Source: Streptomyces sp. NBC_00236 (GTDB lineage: Bacteria; Actinomycetota; Actinomycetes; Streptomycetales; Streptomycetaceae). Taken from it: a stretch of 64,000 nucleotides of DNA. A program made the translations under genes and the position numbers. The notes below the pieces were generated by a model. It was not told the origin of the DNA and did not search any database. It saw nothing but the letters and a program-made list of their open reading frames with translations. The stretch is from positions 4,588,001 through 4,652,000 of the forward strand of contig NZ_CP108100.1 of NCBI RefSeq assembly GCF_036195045.1. The letters are read 5' to 3'. This document shows, in pieces, positions 1 through 8,275 of the stretch (position 1 is the first letter of the stretch; each line of letters begins with the position of its first letter).

Positions 1-1228
1 CGACGTCGACCCGGACGAGCAGACGCTGCGCGGGACCGCCGTGATCACCGCACGGGCGACCCAGGACCTGAGCTCGTTCAACCTCGACCTCGCCGGTCTG
101 ACCGTGGACTCGGCGACCGTGGAGGGGCGTCCGGCCGCGGTCAACCGGGCGGGCAACGAGCTGACGCTGCGTACGGACGCGAAGGTCGAGGACCGGCTCC
201 AACGGGGCGAGACGTTCCGTACCGTCGTCCGCTACTCGGGCTCCCCGCGCACGATCACCGATGCGGACGACTCCGAGGAGGGCTGGCTGCCGACCGACGA
301 CGGCGCGCTCGCCCTCGGGGAGCCGACGGGTTCGATGGCCTGGTTCCCCGGCAACCACCACCCGAGCGACAAGGCCGCGTACGACCTGACGGTCACCGTC
401 CCCAAGGGGCTGACGGCGGTCTCCAACGGGGTGCCGGCCGGGCCTCCGACGACGGTGGGGGACCGCACCACCTACCGCTGGCACACCGCCGAACCGATGG
501 CGAGCTACCTCGCGACCCTGGCCGTCGGCCGCTTCACGACGAAGACGTCGACGACGGCGGACGGCATCACGGTGTTCACCGCCGTGGACCCGGAGTCGGC
601 GAGGGCGAGCGCGGCAACGCTGGCCAGGCTCCCCGAGGTAGTGAAGTGGGAGGCCGAGCACTTCGGCCCGTACCCGTTCTCCGCGACGGGCGCGATCGTG
701 GACCGCAAGGGGGACTCCGGCTATGCGCTGGAGACGCAGAACCGGCCGTTCTTCCCCGGCCCGCCGAGTGTCGGCCTGCTCGTCCACGAGATGGCGCACC
801 AGTGGTTCGGCGACTCGGTGACGCCCGCGACCTGGCGCGACATGTGGCTCAACGAGGGACTGGCGACGTACGCGGAGTGGCTCTGGGAGGAGGAGAAGGA
901 GGACGTCCCGGCCCAGGAGTCGTTCGACGAGGCGTACGAGGACGAGGACAACTGGGCCTTCCCGCCCGCCGATCCGCCGAGCGCCGCGGACATCTCGGAG
1001 CAGCCGGTGTACGGGCGCGGGGCCATGGTCATCCACAAGATCCGCGAAGCGGTCGACGACGACGAGGAGTTCTTCGCGCTGCTCGCCGGCTGGACGAAGG
1101 CGCACCGGCACGGCAACGCCTCGACGGCGGACTTCACGGCGTATGTGGAGGAGGAGACGGGCGAGGACCTGTCGGAGCTGTGGGAGGACTGGCTGTACGG
1201 CAGGGACCGGCCTGCCGCGGATGGCTGA
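1..1228 (+). CDS. M1 family zinc metallopeptidase, C-terminal part (5' end outside window)
   Basis: The reading frame is open from the first bases of the window, so the gene starts upstream; the GTG at 41 is internal. The visible 409 residues begin in the N-terminal beta domain of M1 aminopeptidases. They contain the zinc site HEMAH, encoded from base 785, with the third ligand Glu 18 residues on (WLNEGLATYAEW), which is the gluzincin pattern HExxH-x18-E. The usual exopeptidase motif GxMEN appears as the divergent YALETQN. M1 enzymes remove N-terminal residues from peptides. The protein ends soon after the catalytic domain, so it is a short M1 form without the long helical C-terminal domain. 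Whether it is secreted cannot be seen here. The next gene is a convergent M4 protease. Confidence 0.9.
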   Translation, partial: DVDPDEQTLRGTAVITARATQDLSSFNLDLAGLTVDSATVEGRPAAVNRAGNELTLRTDAKVEDRLQRGETFRTVVRYSGSPRTITDADDSEEGWLPTDDGALALGEPTGSMAWFPGNHHPSDKAAYDLTVTVPKGLTAVSNGVPAGPPTTVGDRTTYRWHTAEPMASYLATLAVGRFTTKTSTTADGITVFTAVDPESARASAATLARLPEVVKWEAEHFGPYPFSATGAIVDRKGDSGYALETQNRPFFPGPPSVGLLVHEMAHQWFGDSVTPATWRDMWLNEGLATYAEWLWEEEKEDVPAQESFDEAYEDEDNWAFPPADPPSAADISEQPVYGRGAMVIHKIREAVDDDEEFFALLAGWTKAHRHGNASTADFTAYVEEETGEDLSELWEDWLYGRDRPAADG

Positions 1229-1300
1229 TCGGCTTCCGGAAGCGCAGGAGCCGGCCCGCCGCGGACGGCTGACCGGCTCCCTGGAGCAACGCGGAGAGGG

Positions 1301-2893
1301 TTACTTCACGTTGACGCCGCTCCAGGCGGCGCTGACCGAGGCGAGCTCGGCGCTGTCCGCCCCGTACAGGTCGGTCGCCGCCTTCTCGGTCGCGACGCGG
1401 GCGGCCGCGTAGTCGGTGGTGGAGGTCATGTACTCGGAGAGGGCCTTGTACCAGATCTGGACGGCCTTGTCCCGGCCGATGCCGGTGACGGTGGAGCCGT
1501 CGGAGGTCGGGGAGTCGTAGTCGACGCCGTTGATGGTCTTCGCGCCGCTGCCCTCGGCCAGCAGGTAGAAGAAGTGGTTGGCGACGCCGGACGAGTAGTG
1601 CACGTCCTGGTCACCGACGCTGCTGTCCCAGTAGTCGGCCGAGCCGCCGTCCTTGCTGGGCTTGTCCATGTAGCGCAGCGGGGTGCCGTCGCCGTTGATG
1701 TCGATCTTCTCGCCGATGAGGTAGTCGCCGACGTCGGTGGCGTTGTCGGCGAAGAACTCCACGGAGGTGCCGAAGATGTCGCTGGTCGCCTCGTTGAGAC
1801 CGCCGGACTCCCCGGCGTAGTCGAGGTTGGCGGTGGCGGCGGTCAGGCCGTGGCTCATCTCGTGGCCGGCGACGTCGAGGCCGGTGAGGGCGCTCTTGTT
1901 GTCGGCGCCGTCTCCGTACGTCATGCAGAAGCAGCTGTCGTCCCAGAACGCGTTGACGTACGCGTCGCCGTAGTGGACCCGGGAGTAGGCGGCCTTGCCG
2001 TCACCGGCGATGCCGTCGCGGCCGAGGGCCGACTTGTAGAAGTCCCAGGTCTTCGCGGCGCCGTAGTGGGCGTCGACTGCGGCGGTCTGGCGGTCGTCGC
2101 CGGTGCCGTCGCCCCAGGTGTCGTCGTCGTCGGTGACGAGGTCGCCGGTGCCGCTCTCGCCCTGGTTCAGGTCGTACGTCTTGTGGCCGCCGCGGTCGCC
2201 GTCGGTCAGTTCGAAGCCCGAGCCGGACGCGGTGGTGGAGAGGTCGACCTTGCCGCTGTACTGGCTGTTGCCGATACCGGCCGTCTCGATCGCCTCGTAG
2301 CTGTGCAGCTTCTTGCCGGTGACGGCGTCCGTGATGATGTGCAGCCGGCTCGGGGTGCCGTCCTTCTGTACGCCGGTCCTGATGGTCTCGAAGGCGAGGA
2401 CGGGCGTGGTGCCGCGCGCCCAGATCACCTTGCGGGCGCCTGCCGCCGTCTTGATCTTCGGCGTCGTGGACGGCACGGATATCCGGGCCTTCGTCGCCTT
2501 GGTGACGCCCTTGAGCTTGCCGCTGCCGGCGGTGTGGGTGACGAGGTCGCCGCCGAGGACGGGCAGTCCGGCGTAGGTGCGCTCGTAGCGGGTGTGGACG
2601 GTGCCGTTGGCGTCCTTGATCACGTCACGGGCGATCAGTTTCTCCTGGGTGCCGAGCCCGAGGGCGGCGGCGGCAGAAGAGGCTTCGGTCTGGGCCGACT
2701 TGATGGCGCTCGTGCGTGCGGAGGCGCTGTTGAAGGCGGGGGAGGCGGGGGTGGACGTGCGGGGGGAGGCGGAGGAACCGCCGTCGGAGGCGCCCGGGGT
2801 GGCGTTCGCCGCACCGGTCTGCACTCCGACGACGACCATCGCGGCCACGGCGGCCAGGGCTGCGGCGCGACGGGTGTTCATGTGGGGGGTCAT
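1301..2893 (-). CDS. secreted M4 family (thermolysin-like) neutral metalloprotease
   Basis: The 530-residue preproprotein has a signal peptide (MNTRRAAALAAVAAM and a following Ala-rich core), then an FTP/PepSY-type propeptide, then the M4 catalytic domain. The zinc ligands are visible as HEMSH (His344, His348) and Glu368 in NEATSD, the M4 arrangement HExxH-x19-E. The family makes secreted endoproteases that mature by removing the propeptide. I chose the ATG at 2893 because GGAG sits just upstream in ACGGAGAACGC; an in-frame start 51 bases further up would put a poor leader before the signal peptide. The length is typical of Streptomyces neutral proteases. It is transcribed towards the M1 peptidase gene with 72 bases between them. 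Confidence 0.93.
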   Translation of the reverse strand: MTPHMNTRRAAALAAVAAMVVVGVQTGAANATPGASDGGSSASPRTSTPASPAFNSASARTSAIKSAQTEASSAAAALGLGTQEKLIARDVIKDANGTVHTRYERTYAGLPVLGGDLVTHTAGSGKLKGVTKATKARISVPSTTPKIKTAAGARKVIWARGTTPVLAFETIRTGVQKDGTPSRLHIITDAVTGKKLHSYEAIETAGIGNSQYSGKVDLSTTASGSGFELTDGDRGGHKTYDLNQGESGTGDLVTDDDDTWGDGTGDDRQTAAVDAHYGAAKTWDFYKSALGRDGIAGDGKAAYSRVHYGDAYVNAFWDDSCFCMTYGDGADNKSALTGLDVAGHEMSHGLTAATANLDYAGESGGLNEATSDIFGTSVEFFADNATDVGDYLIGEKIDINGDGTPLRYMDKPSKDGGSADYWDSSVGDQDVHYSSGVANHFFYLLAEGSGAKTINGVDYDSPTSDGSTVTGIGRDKAVQIWYKALSEYMTSTTDYAAARVATEKAATDLYGADSAELASVSAAWSGVNVK

Positions 2894-3202
2894 GCGTTCT
2901 CCGTTGCTCGTTCCGTGGGGGGTTACGAGCAGGGAGCGTGCCACCGAATGACCAATTTTGACGGTGTACCAACAATTACCTCACAATTCTTTGACCGTTT
3001 CTTGTCCGACTGGACTGCGTCCGTGTCCGCTATCCGGCGGACTCCCATCGATGGGGCAACAGCGCGTGTCGCGCGCCACGTTGGGTGCGTTCAGTGGTAC
3101 GTGCGCATTCGGTGCGGGGGGCACGCGGGGTATGCGGACACGCGGGAGCCCCCGGCCGCAGGACGTTCGGCCGGGGGCTCCCGTGAAGCGTTGTGCTGAG
3201 CG
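2894..3202. other. intergenic region: M4 protease promoter side and terD terminator
   Basis: No gene is visible in these 309 bases. The part next to the protease (about 2945-3010) is distinctly AT-richer than its surroundings and probably holds the protease promoter. The part next to terD holds the terminator hairpin at 3144-3182. Confidence 0.6.
3144..3182 (-). terminator. terminator hairpin of the terD-like gene
   Basis: A perfect 15-bp inverted repeat (arms 3144-3158 and 3168-3182, loop of 9) lies 20 bases beyond the stop codon of the terD-like gene. There is no U tract, as is common in Streptomyces. Confidence 0.75.
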
Positions 3203-3778
3203 TCAGAGGTTGACGCCGAAGTCCTGCGCGATGCCGCGCAGGCCCGAGGCGTAGCCCTGGCCCACGGCGCGGAACTTCCACTCGGCACCGTTGCGGTAGA
3301 GCTCGCCGAAGACCATGGCGGTCTCGGTGGCGGCGTCCTCGCTCAGGTCGTAGCGCGCGATCTCGGCGCCGCCGGCCTGGTTGAGGATGCGGATGTAGGC
3401 GTTGCGCACCTGGCCGAAGTTCTGGCTGCGGGTCTCGGCGTCGTAGATCGACACCGGGAAGACGATCTTGTCGATGTCCGCCGGCAGGCCCGCCAGGTTG
3501 ACGTTGATCTGCTCGTCGTCGCCCTCGCCCTCACCCGTGACGTTGTCACCGGTGTGCACGATGGTCTGGTCCGGCGTCGCCTTGTTGTTGAAGAAGACGA
3601 AGTGGCCGTCGGAGAAGACCTTCCCCGCGGCGTTGACCGCGATCGCGGACGCGTCGAGGTCGAAGTCGGTGCCGGTGGTGGTACGGACGTCCCAGCCGAG
3701 GCCGACCGTGACGGCGGTGAGGCCGGGGGCCTCCTTGGTGAGGGAGACGTTGCCGCCCTTGGACAGGCTTACTGCCAT
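3203..3778 (-). CDS. TerD family protein
   Basis: The 191-residue protein starts [20 protein letters not shown] and has the DFDLDASAI segment with acidic Ca2+-binding residues, then [13 protein letters not shown], as in TerD, TerE and CABP-like proteins. TerD-domain proteins bind calcium and are associated with tellurite and other stress resistance; in Streptomyces many copies exist and some affect development. The length is standard. AAAGGG lies about 8 bases before the ATG. The gene is monocistronic, ends at a clear hairpin, and is divergent from arfB. Its exact role here cannot be told from sequence; from memory, S. coelicolor SCO4277 occupies the equivalent place. Confidence 0.92.
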   Translation of the reverse strand: MAVSLSKGGNVSLTKEAPGLTAVTVGLGWDVRTTTGTDFDLDASAIAVNAAGKVFSDGHFVFFNNKATPDQTIVHTGDNVTGEGEGDDEQINVNLAGLPADIDKIVFPVSIYDAETRSQNFGQVRNAYIRILNQAGGAEIARYDLSEDAATETAMVFGELYRNGAEWKFRAVGQGYASGLRGIAQDFGVNL

Positions 3779-3952
3779 GGGAAGTCCCTTTCATCTGTCG
3801 TCTGCGGGCTTCGTGCCATCACGAAGCTACCGTCACAGTTCCTAACGCAGGCAGGGGACCGTGAGGTTCCTTCCGCCTTTACTTTCTTTACCGAACTGAT
3901 GACGGGGTGCGGGCAGACGGAGGAAGCGTGCGGCAAAAGGAGGTGACGAACC

Positions 3953-4405
3953 ATGCGTGGGGCGGGGAACATGGGTGTCATGTCCGGGCCCTATTTCATC
4001 CGCGGTGCGGTCTCCCTGCCGGAGGCCGAGCTCATGTGGCGTTTCTCGCGGTCCTCCGGGCCCGGAGGGCAGCACGTCAACACCAGTGACTCCCAGGTGG
4101 AGCTGCGCTTCGACCTCGCGGCGACCGAGTCGCTCCCCGAGGTGTGGAAGGAGCGCGCGCTGGAGCGACTGGCGAGCCGGCTGGTCAACGGCGTCGTATC
4201 CGTCCGCTCCTCGGAGCACCGCTCGCAGTGGCGCAACCGGGAGACGGCCCTCGTGCGGCTCACGGCCCTGCTGGCCGAGGCCACGGCGCCGCCCCCCAAG
4301 CCGCGGGTCAAGCGGAAGATCCCGCGCGGGATCAACGAACGCCGGCTGCGCGAGAAGAAGCAGCGCGGCGACACCAAGCGAGGCCGCTCCGGCCGCGACT
4401 GGTAG
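3953..4405 (+). CDS. arfB: alternative ribosome-rescue factor ArfB (RF1-like peptidyl-tRNA hydrolase)
   Basis: This 150-residue protein has one class-I release-factor catalytic domain with the motif SSGPGGQHVNTSDSQVELRF; the GGQ loop hydrolyses peptidyl-tRNA. The tail is Lys/Arg-rich (KRKIPRGINERRLREKKQRGD), the part that in ArfB/YaeJ enters the empty mRNA channel of stalled ribosomes. There is no stop-codon recognition domain, so it is a rescue factor and not RF1 or RF2. The ATG at 3953 is fixed by AAGGAGGTGA at 3937-3946, a full complement of the 16S rRNA tail, six bases upstream. Later in-frame ATGs (3971, 3980) lack such a site. The last codons and stop are repeated downstream (see the repeat at 4395-4463). 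Confidence 0.93.
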   Translation: MRGAGNMGVMSGPYFIRGAVSLPEAELMWRFSRSSGPGGQHVNTSDSQVELRFDLAATESLPEVWKERALERLASRLVNGVVSVRSSEHRSQWRNRETALVRLTALLAEATAPPPKPRVKRKIPRGINERRLREKKQRGDTKRGRSGRDW

Positions 4406-4463
4406 CGCCCGCCTGCGACTGGTAGCGCCGCCCGCGACTGGTAGAGCCGCCCGCGATGGGTAG
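4395..4463 (+). repeat. degenerate tandem repeat of the arfB stop-codon region
   Basis: GCGACTGGTAG, which encodes the arfB C-terminus and its TAG stop, occurs at 4395-4405, 4415-4425 and 4434-4444. A diverged fourth copy (GCGATGGGTAG) lies at 4453-4463. The period is 19-20 bases. Confidence 0.85.
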
Positions 4464-4501
4464 CCCGTCTTCCGTACCGAGCCCGTCTCCGTACTGCCGC
4501 G

Positions 4502-5065
4502 TCAGCCCAGCTGCCGGTAGCGCCCGCGAAAGTACGTCAGCGGGCTGCCGTCCCCGCTCGGCAGCTGCGCACCCAGCACCCGGCCGATCACGAGCGTGTG
4601 GTCACCCGCGGTGATCCGCTGCTCGGTGCGGCACTCCAGCGTCGCGAGCGCGCCCCCGACCAGAGGGGCGCCGGTGACGTCGCCCCGTACATAGGGGATG
4701 TCCTCGAACAGCAGCCGGTCGCTGATCCGGCCCTTCATGGCGAACCGTCCCGCGATGTGCCGCTGGCTCTCCGCCAGTACGGAGACGGCCCACAGCGGCT
4801 GCTCCGCCAGCAGGTCGTCCATCCGGGAGTCGTTGCGCAGGCTCACCATGACCAGCGGCGGGTCGAGCGAGACCGACATGAAGGCGGTCGCCGTCATGCC
4901 CACGTCCTCGCCGCGGCCGTGCTCGTCGAGCGGGGGCTCCTGCGCGGTGATCAGCACCACTCCGGCTGCCAGCCGGGCGAGGGCGCCGCGGAACTCGTCG
5001 TTGCTCACCCCCTCAGCATGGGGGACGGCTTCGGTACGCGGGGCGGGGGGCTTCGTCTGCAACAC
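4502..5065 (-). CDS. flavin reductase family protein (FMN-binding split barrel)
   Basis: The 187-residue protein matches the flavin reductase-like domain: GALARLAAGVVLITA at the start, the flavin-binding TATAFMSVSLDPPLVMVSLR, then SQRHIAGRFAMKGR, and GDHTLVIGRVL near the end. Members bind FMN or FAD and often supply reduced flavin to a two-component monooxygenase. No monooxygenase gene is adjacent, so the partner is unknown. It is a single gene convergent with arfB. The first 20 or so residues are a non-conserved extension, and a start nearer MTATAF cannot be right because the conserved domain begins earlier. Confidence 0.88.
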   Translation of the reverse strand: MLQTKPPAPRTEAVPHAEGVSNDEFRGALARLAAGVVLITAQEPPLDEHGRGEDVGMTATAFMSVSLDPPLVMVSLRNDSRMDDLLAEQPLWAVSVLAESQRHIAGRFAMKGRISDRLLFEDIPYVRGDVTGAPLVGGALATLECRTEQRITAGDHTLVIGRVLGAQLPSGDGSPLTYFRGRYRQLG

Positions 5066-5230
5066 ACCGGGAACGCTAGCCGCGTACGGTGGGCCCCCGC
5101 ATCGGGCCAGGGGACCAGCCGGGTCCTAGGACCTGCGCGTTCCGGGCCCGCGGTGACAGGGATTTGCGTTTTGCGTTCAAGAAAAGGACGGACCGCTGAC
5201 GCTTACCACACAACACCCTTCACCATCTGT

Positions 5231-5246
5231 TGTGACTTGAGTCACA
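5231..5246. promoter_or_regulatory. Crp-type operator upstream of cdgB (predicted)
   Basis: TGTGACTTGAGTCACA is a perfect 6-bp dyad with a 4-base spacer. It fits the classical CRP core TGTGA-N6-TCACA and the Streptomyces Crp motif GTG-N6-GNCAC as I recall it. It sits about 100 bases before the cdgB start. Binding is inferred from sequence alone. Confidence 0.55.
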
Positions 5247-5287
5247 GAGCGCAATATTTGTTGACCCTGTGTACCGGGTGCACAGCT

Positions 5288-5319
5288 CACTGTGATTCAG
5301 TGGCCGTGACACTGCAGTG
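5288..5319. promoter_or_regulatory. CACTG/CAGTG dyads before cdgB, candidate BldD site
   Basis: Two inverted repeats lie next to each other: CACTG-TGATT-CAGTG at 5288-5302 and the palindrome CACTGCAGTG at 5310-5319, the latter inside TGACACTGCAGTGA. cdgB of S. coelicolor is reported as a direct BldD target. The match to the 13-bp BldD consensus is imperfect because the spacing is off by one base. Confidence 0.4.
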
Positions 5320-5339
5320 AGTACGTCAGGTACGTCGAT

Positions 5340-7031
5340 ATGAAATCTGGAGTGCTGTCGAGGTCTCGGGGAGTGCGAGCAATGGAGGCCGAGTCGGAGC
5401 CGTACGTCCGTCTTGCGACGATGCGGCAGCTGCACCAGGCCGTAGCCGATCTCAACACGGCGCGGAGCCTGGCCGACACACTGCAGACCGTCGCCGACGG
5501 AATCGTCGCCGGTCTCGGCTACGAGCTTGCCTGCGTCAACCTCGTCCGTCCCGACGGTGATCTCGTGGTCGCCGCCTTCGCCGGCAACAGCGCCGCCGAG
5601 GCCCTGATCACCGGCCGCGTCGGCTCCCGTACCTCCTGGGAACGCCGGCTGGCCATGGGCGAGATATGGGACGAGCTCCGCTTCATACCCCACACCGACG
5701 GCTGGGTCCTCCTCGACGACGACGTCCCGCAGTGGCACACCGAGGGCCCCGAGCCCCGCTTCGAGGACGAGTGGCACCCGCAGGACCGGCTCTACGCCCC
5801 GATGTACGCCTCGGGCGGCGGCAGCGACCTCCTCGGCGTCATATCCGTGGACCGCCCCCGCAACGGCCGCCGGCCCGGCGCCTGGGGCCGCGAGGCGCTC
5901 CAGATGTACGCGTCCCAGTCGGCCATTGCGATCAGTAACGCCCGGCTCCGGGCAAACATGCAGCGCGCCCTGGTCCGCCTGGAGCGTGAACAACAGGCGC
6001 TGCGGGCCAGCGAGGAATCCTTCCGCCAGGCCTTCGAGTACGCCCCCAGCGGCATGGCCATCGCGGAGATGGGCGGCGACCAGCACGGCAGGCTGCTGCG
6101 CACCAACGACGCCCTGTGCCGGCTCCTGGGCCGTCCCGCCTCCGTGCTGCGCCGCTACTCCTTCGCCGACCTGGTCCACCCCGAGGACATCGGCACCCTG
6201 CTGCGCACCTCCGCCGAGGGCGGCCGTGCCGAGCTGCGGCTGGGCCGCAGGGACGGCACCTATCTGTGGGTCTCGCTGCGCAACTCCGTCGTCGCGGACA
6301 CCGCGGACGGGCCGCGCTTCCTCCTCACCCACGTCGAGGACATAGAGGAGCGCAAGCGTCACGAGCTGAACCTTGCGCACCGCGCCTCGCACGACGCCCT
6401 GACCGGGCTGCCCAACAGCGCGGAGCTGCGGGCCCGGCTCAGTGCGCGGCTGTGCGAGCGCCCGCACTCCGTGGTGTCCACGGACGTGGAGGCGCTGGAC
6501 GCGGCGTACGGAGATGTCGACGAGGCGCGGGCGCACGGTTTCCCCGCCGACGGGTTCGACGTCGGCCGGGGCGTCGGGCCGTACGACCACCATGTGCATT
6601 CCGTCGCACCGGACACGGTGAAGGACGACGGGGCGAAGGGGCTCGCGGTCCTCTTCTGCGACCTGGACGGCTTCAAGTCGATCAACGACCGCTTCGGGCA
6701 TCACACGGGTGACGCGGTTCTCATCGAGGTCGCCCGGCGGCTGACCACCTGTGTCCGCGACGGGGACACCGTCGCCCGGCTCGGGGGTGACGAATTCGTC
6801 GTCCTCGCAGACGGGCTGGGGTCCGCAGACGCCGCGGACCTGGCCGTACGCCTGCGTAACGCCATCATTCCGCCCATTCGGGTCGACGGCCGGGCGGTGC
6901 GGGTCGGGGCGAGTTTCGGCATCGGCTGGGCCGCCTGCGGCATGACCGCGGAAGAGGTGCTGCGCTCCGCCGACCAGCGGATGTACGTCGAGAAGCGGTC
7001 CCGGTCCAAGGTTCACCGCAGGGCCGGCTGA
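5340..7031 (+). CDS. cdgB: diguanylate cyclase CdgB (GAF-PAS-GGDEF)
   Basis: The 563-residue soluble protein has an N-terminal GAF domain (about residues 40-205), a PAS/PAC domain (about 225-340) and a GGDEF domain (about 350-563). The active-site loop RLGGDEF is at residues 480-486, and the allosteric I-site RxxD (RDGD) lies five residues before it, so the cyclase looks active and feedback-inhibited. It would make c-di-GMP from two GTP. An insertion of about 50 residues separates the first helix of the GGDEF domain from LAVLFCDLDGFKSIND. The domain order and gene context match CdgB (SCO4281), which acts in S. coelicolor development. The start is ambiguous: ATG 5340 follows AGGTACGTCGAT, while ATG 5382 (MEAESEPYVR) follows GGGGAG with an 8-base spacer. 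Confidence 0.93.
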   Translation: MKSGVLSRSRGVRAMEAESEPYVRLATMRQLHQAVADLNTARSLADTLQTVADGIVAGLGYELACVNLVRPDGDLVVAAFAGNSAAEALITGRVGSRTSWERRLAMGEIWDELRFIPHTDGWVLLDDDVPQWHTEGPEPRFEDEWHPQDRLYAPMYASGGGSDLLGVISVDRPRNGRRPGAWGREALQMYASQSAIAISNARLRANMQRALVRLEREQQALRASEESFRQAFEYAPSGMAIAEMGGDQHGRLLRTNDALCRLLGRPASVLRRYSFADLVHPEDIGTLLRTSAEGGRAELRLGRRDGTYLWVSLRNSVVADTADGPRFLLTHVEDIEERKRHELNLAHRASHDALTGLPNSAELRARLSARLCERPHSVVSTDVEALDAAYGDVDEARAHGFPADGFDVGRGVGPYDHHVHSVAPDTVKDDGAKGLAVLFCDLDGFKSINDRFGHHTGDAVLIEVARRLTTCVRDGDTVARLGGDEFVVLADGLGSADAADLAVRLRNAIIPPIRVDGRAVRVGASFGIGWAACGMTAEEVLRSADQRMYVEKRSRSKVHRRAG

Positions 7032-7136
7032 CGTTCGCCGCCCCGTCGCCGCGGGGGTGCGTGGGCTGTCTCACGCCGGTCGCCGCCCCGCCTCCGGCAA
7101 TTCTCGGTGTGGTCCGTTCGGGGTAGGCTCGGCCGG

Positions 7137-7173
7137 TCGGCGACGGCTGGCGAGATTCGGCGACGGCTGGCGA
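7137..7173. repeat. 17-bp direct repeat upstream of the CBM35-like gene
   Basis: TCGGCGACGGCTGGCGA occurs at 7137-7153 and again at 7157-7173, a 20-base period, immediately before the ribosome-binding site of the next gene. It may be an operator or a simple local duplication. Confidence 0.7.
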
Positions 7174-7195
7174 CATGGTGAGGAGTGACCCAGGG

Positions 7196-8209
7196 ATGGC
7201 CGGGAACAACGGCGCGAGCACACCCGAGGACGACGATCCGTTCGGCTACCTCTACGAGGACGGACAGGCGGCCGGCGCGCAGCCGCCGGGACAGGGCGGC
7301 TACGGCTACCCGGGACCCGCCGCGCAGCCGGGCGTGCCCCGGACCTCGTACAACCAGGTGCGGACCGTCGGCGAGCGCCAGTACGGGCAGGTGCCGCCGC
7401 AGCAGGCGTACGGGCAGCAGCAGGCGCCCTACGGCCAGCAGAACGCGCAGTACGGCCAGCCGAACGGACAGCCCGGCCAGTACGGCCAGCCGAACGCGCA
7501 GTACGCGGCCCCCGAGACGTACCCCGGTGGAACGACCGCGCAGGTGCCGCACCAGGGCGGCCGCGGCAGTGGTGGCGGTCCCGGCCGGAGCGGTCCGAAC
7601 AACAAGGGCCTGCTGATCGGGGCACTCGCGGTGGTCGCGGTCGTGCTCATCGGCATCGGCGTCGCGCTGATGACGGACGACGACGACAAGGGCGGGAAGA
7701 AGGACGAGGCCACGTCCTCGGCCGGTGCGTCCGGTGAGGTCGAGCAGTCCCCGACGCCGGAGCAGTCCAAGAGCGCCGACGCCCCGGTCGAGCTCCCGAA
7801 GCAGGACGCGGCGTCGCTGAAGCTCGGTGGCACCGCCGTTCTGGCAAACACGGTCAAGGGCGCAAAGGGTGCGGGCGGTTCGTACGTCGATCTCAACGGG
7901 GTGGGCCGGTCCGCCGAATGGACTGTTGATGTGCCCAAGAGCGGTGACTACACGCTCTATGTGACGTACGCGGTGCCCGGCAAGGACGGCAAGACGTCCT
8001 TGTCCGTCAATGGTGCCAAGCCTCAATCGATCAACATGAAGAACTTCGCACAGGCGGCGGAGGGCGACTGGGAGAAGGGCTGGACGACCACGTTCGGCTG
8101 GATCAGTCTCAATGAGGGCTCAAACACCATCAAGCTCGCCTGTGAGCAGGGAGATTCGTGTGAAGCGTATCTCGACCAGTTGTCGCTGAAGTCGGGTCAC
8201 CTCCAGTGA
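7196..8209 (+). CDS. single-pass membrane protein with Gln/Tyr-rich cytoplasmic region and CBM35-like outer domain
   Basis: The 337-residue protein has three parts. Residues 1-135 are low-complexity, rich in Gly, Gln, Tyr, Pro and Asn, with repeats such as YGQQNAQYGQPNGQ. One membrane segment follows (GLLIGALAVVAVVLIGIGVALM), then an acidic Asp run and a Ser/Thr linker. The C-terminal domain of about 130 residues (LGGTAVLANTVKGAKGAGGSYVDLNGVG to YLDQLSLKSG) has the look of a CBM35/CBM6 beta-sandwich that binds carbohydrate. The sandwich would face outwards, perhaps towards cell-wall sugars. I chose ATG 7196 because GAGGAG lies 10 bases before it; the in-frame ATG at 7175 has no such site. A strong hairpin follows the stop. 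Confidence 0.8.
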   Translation: MAGNNGASTPEDDDPFGYLYEDGQAAGAQPPGQGGYGYPGPAAQPGVPRTSYNQVRTVGERQYGQVPPQQAYGQQQAPYGQQNAQYGQPNGQPGQYGQPNAQYAAPETYPGGTTAQVPHQGGRGSGGGPGRSGPNNKGLLIGALAVVAVVLIGIGVALMTDDDDKGGKKDEATSSAGASGEVEQSPTPEQSKSADAPVELPKQDAASLKLGGTAVLANTVKGAKGAGGSYVDLNGVGRSAEWTVDVPKSGDYTLYVTYAVPGKDGKTSLSVNGAKPQSINMKNFAQAAEGDWEKGWTTTFGWISLNEGSNTIKLACEQGDSCEAYLDQLSLKSGHLQ

Positions 8210-8214
8210 TGAAC

Positions 8215-8251
8215 TGCTCGTTGGCGGCGCGCGGAGCGCCGCCAACGAGCA
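8215..8251. terminator. bidirectional terminator hairpin
   Basis: A perfect 16-bp stem (8215-8230 and 8236-8251) with a 5-base loop lies between two convergent genes, 5 bases after one stop codon and 24 bases after the other. Confidence 0.85.
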
Positions 8252-8275
8252 CAGACTGTTCTGCGGGACCGGCGG

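Noticed and set aside
5220..7016. Open frame of 598 codons opposite cdgB
   Set aside because: It is antisense shadow of the GAF-PAS-GGDEF frame with no domain of its own.
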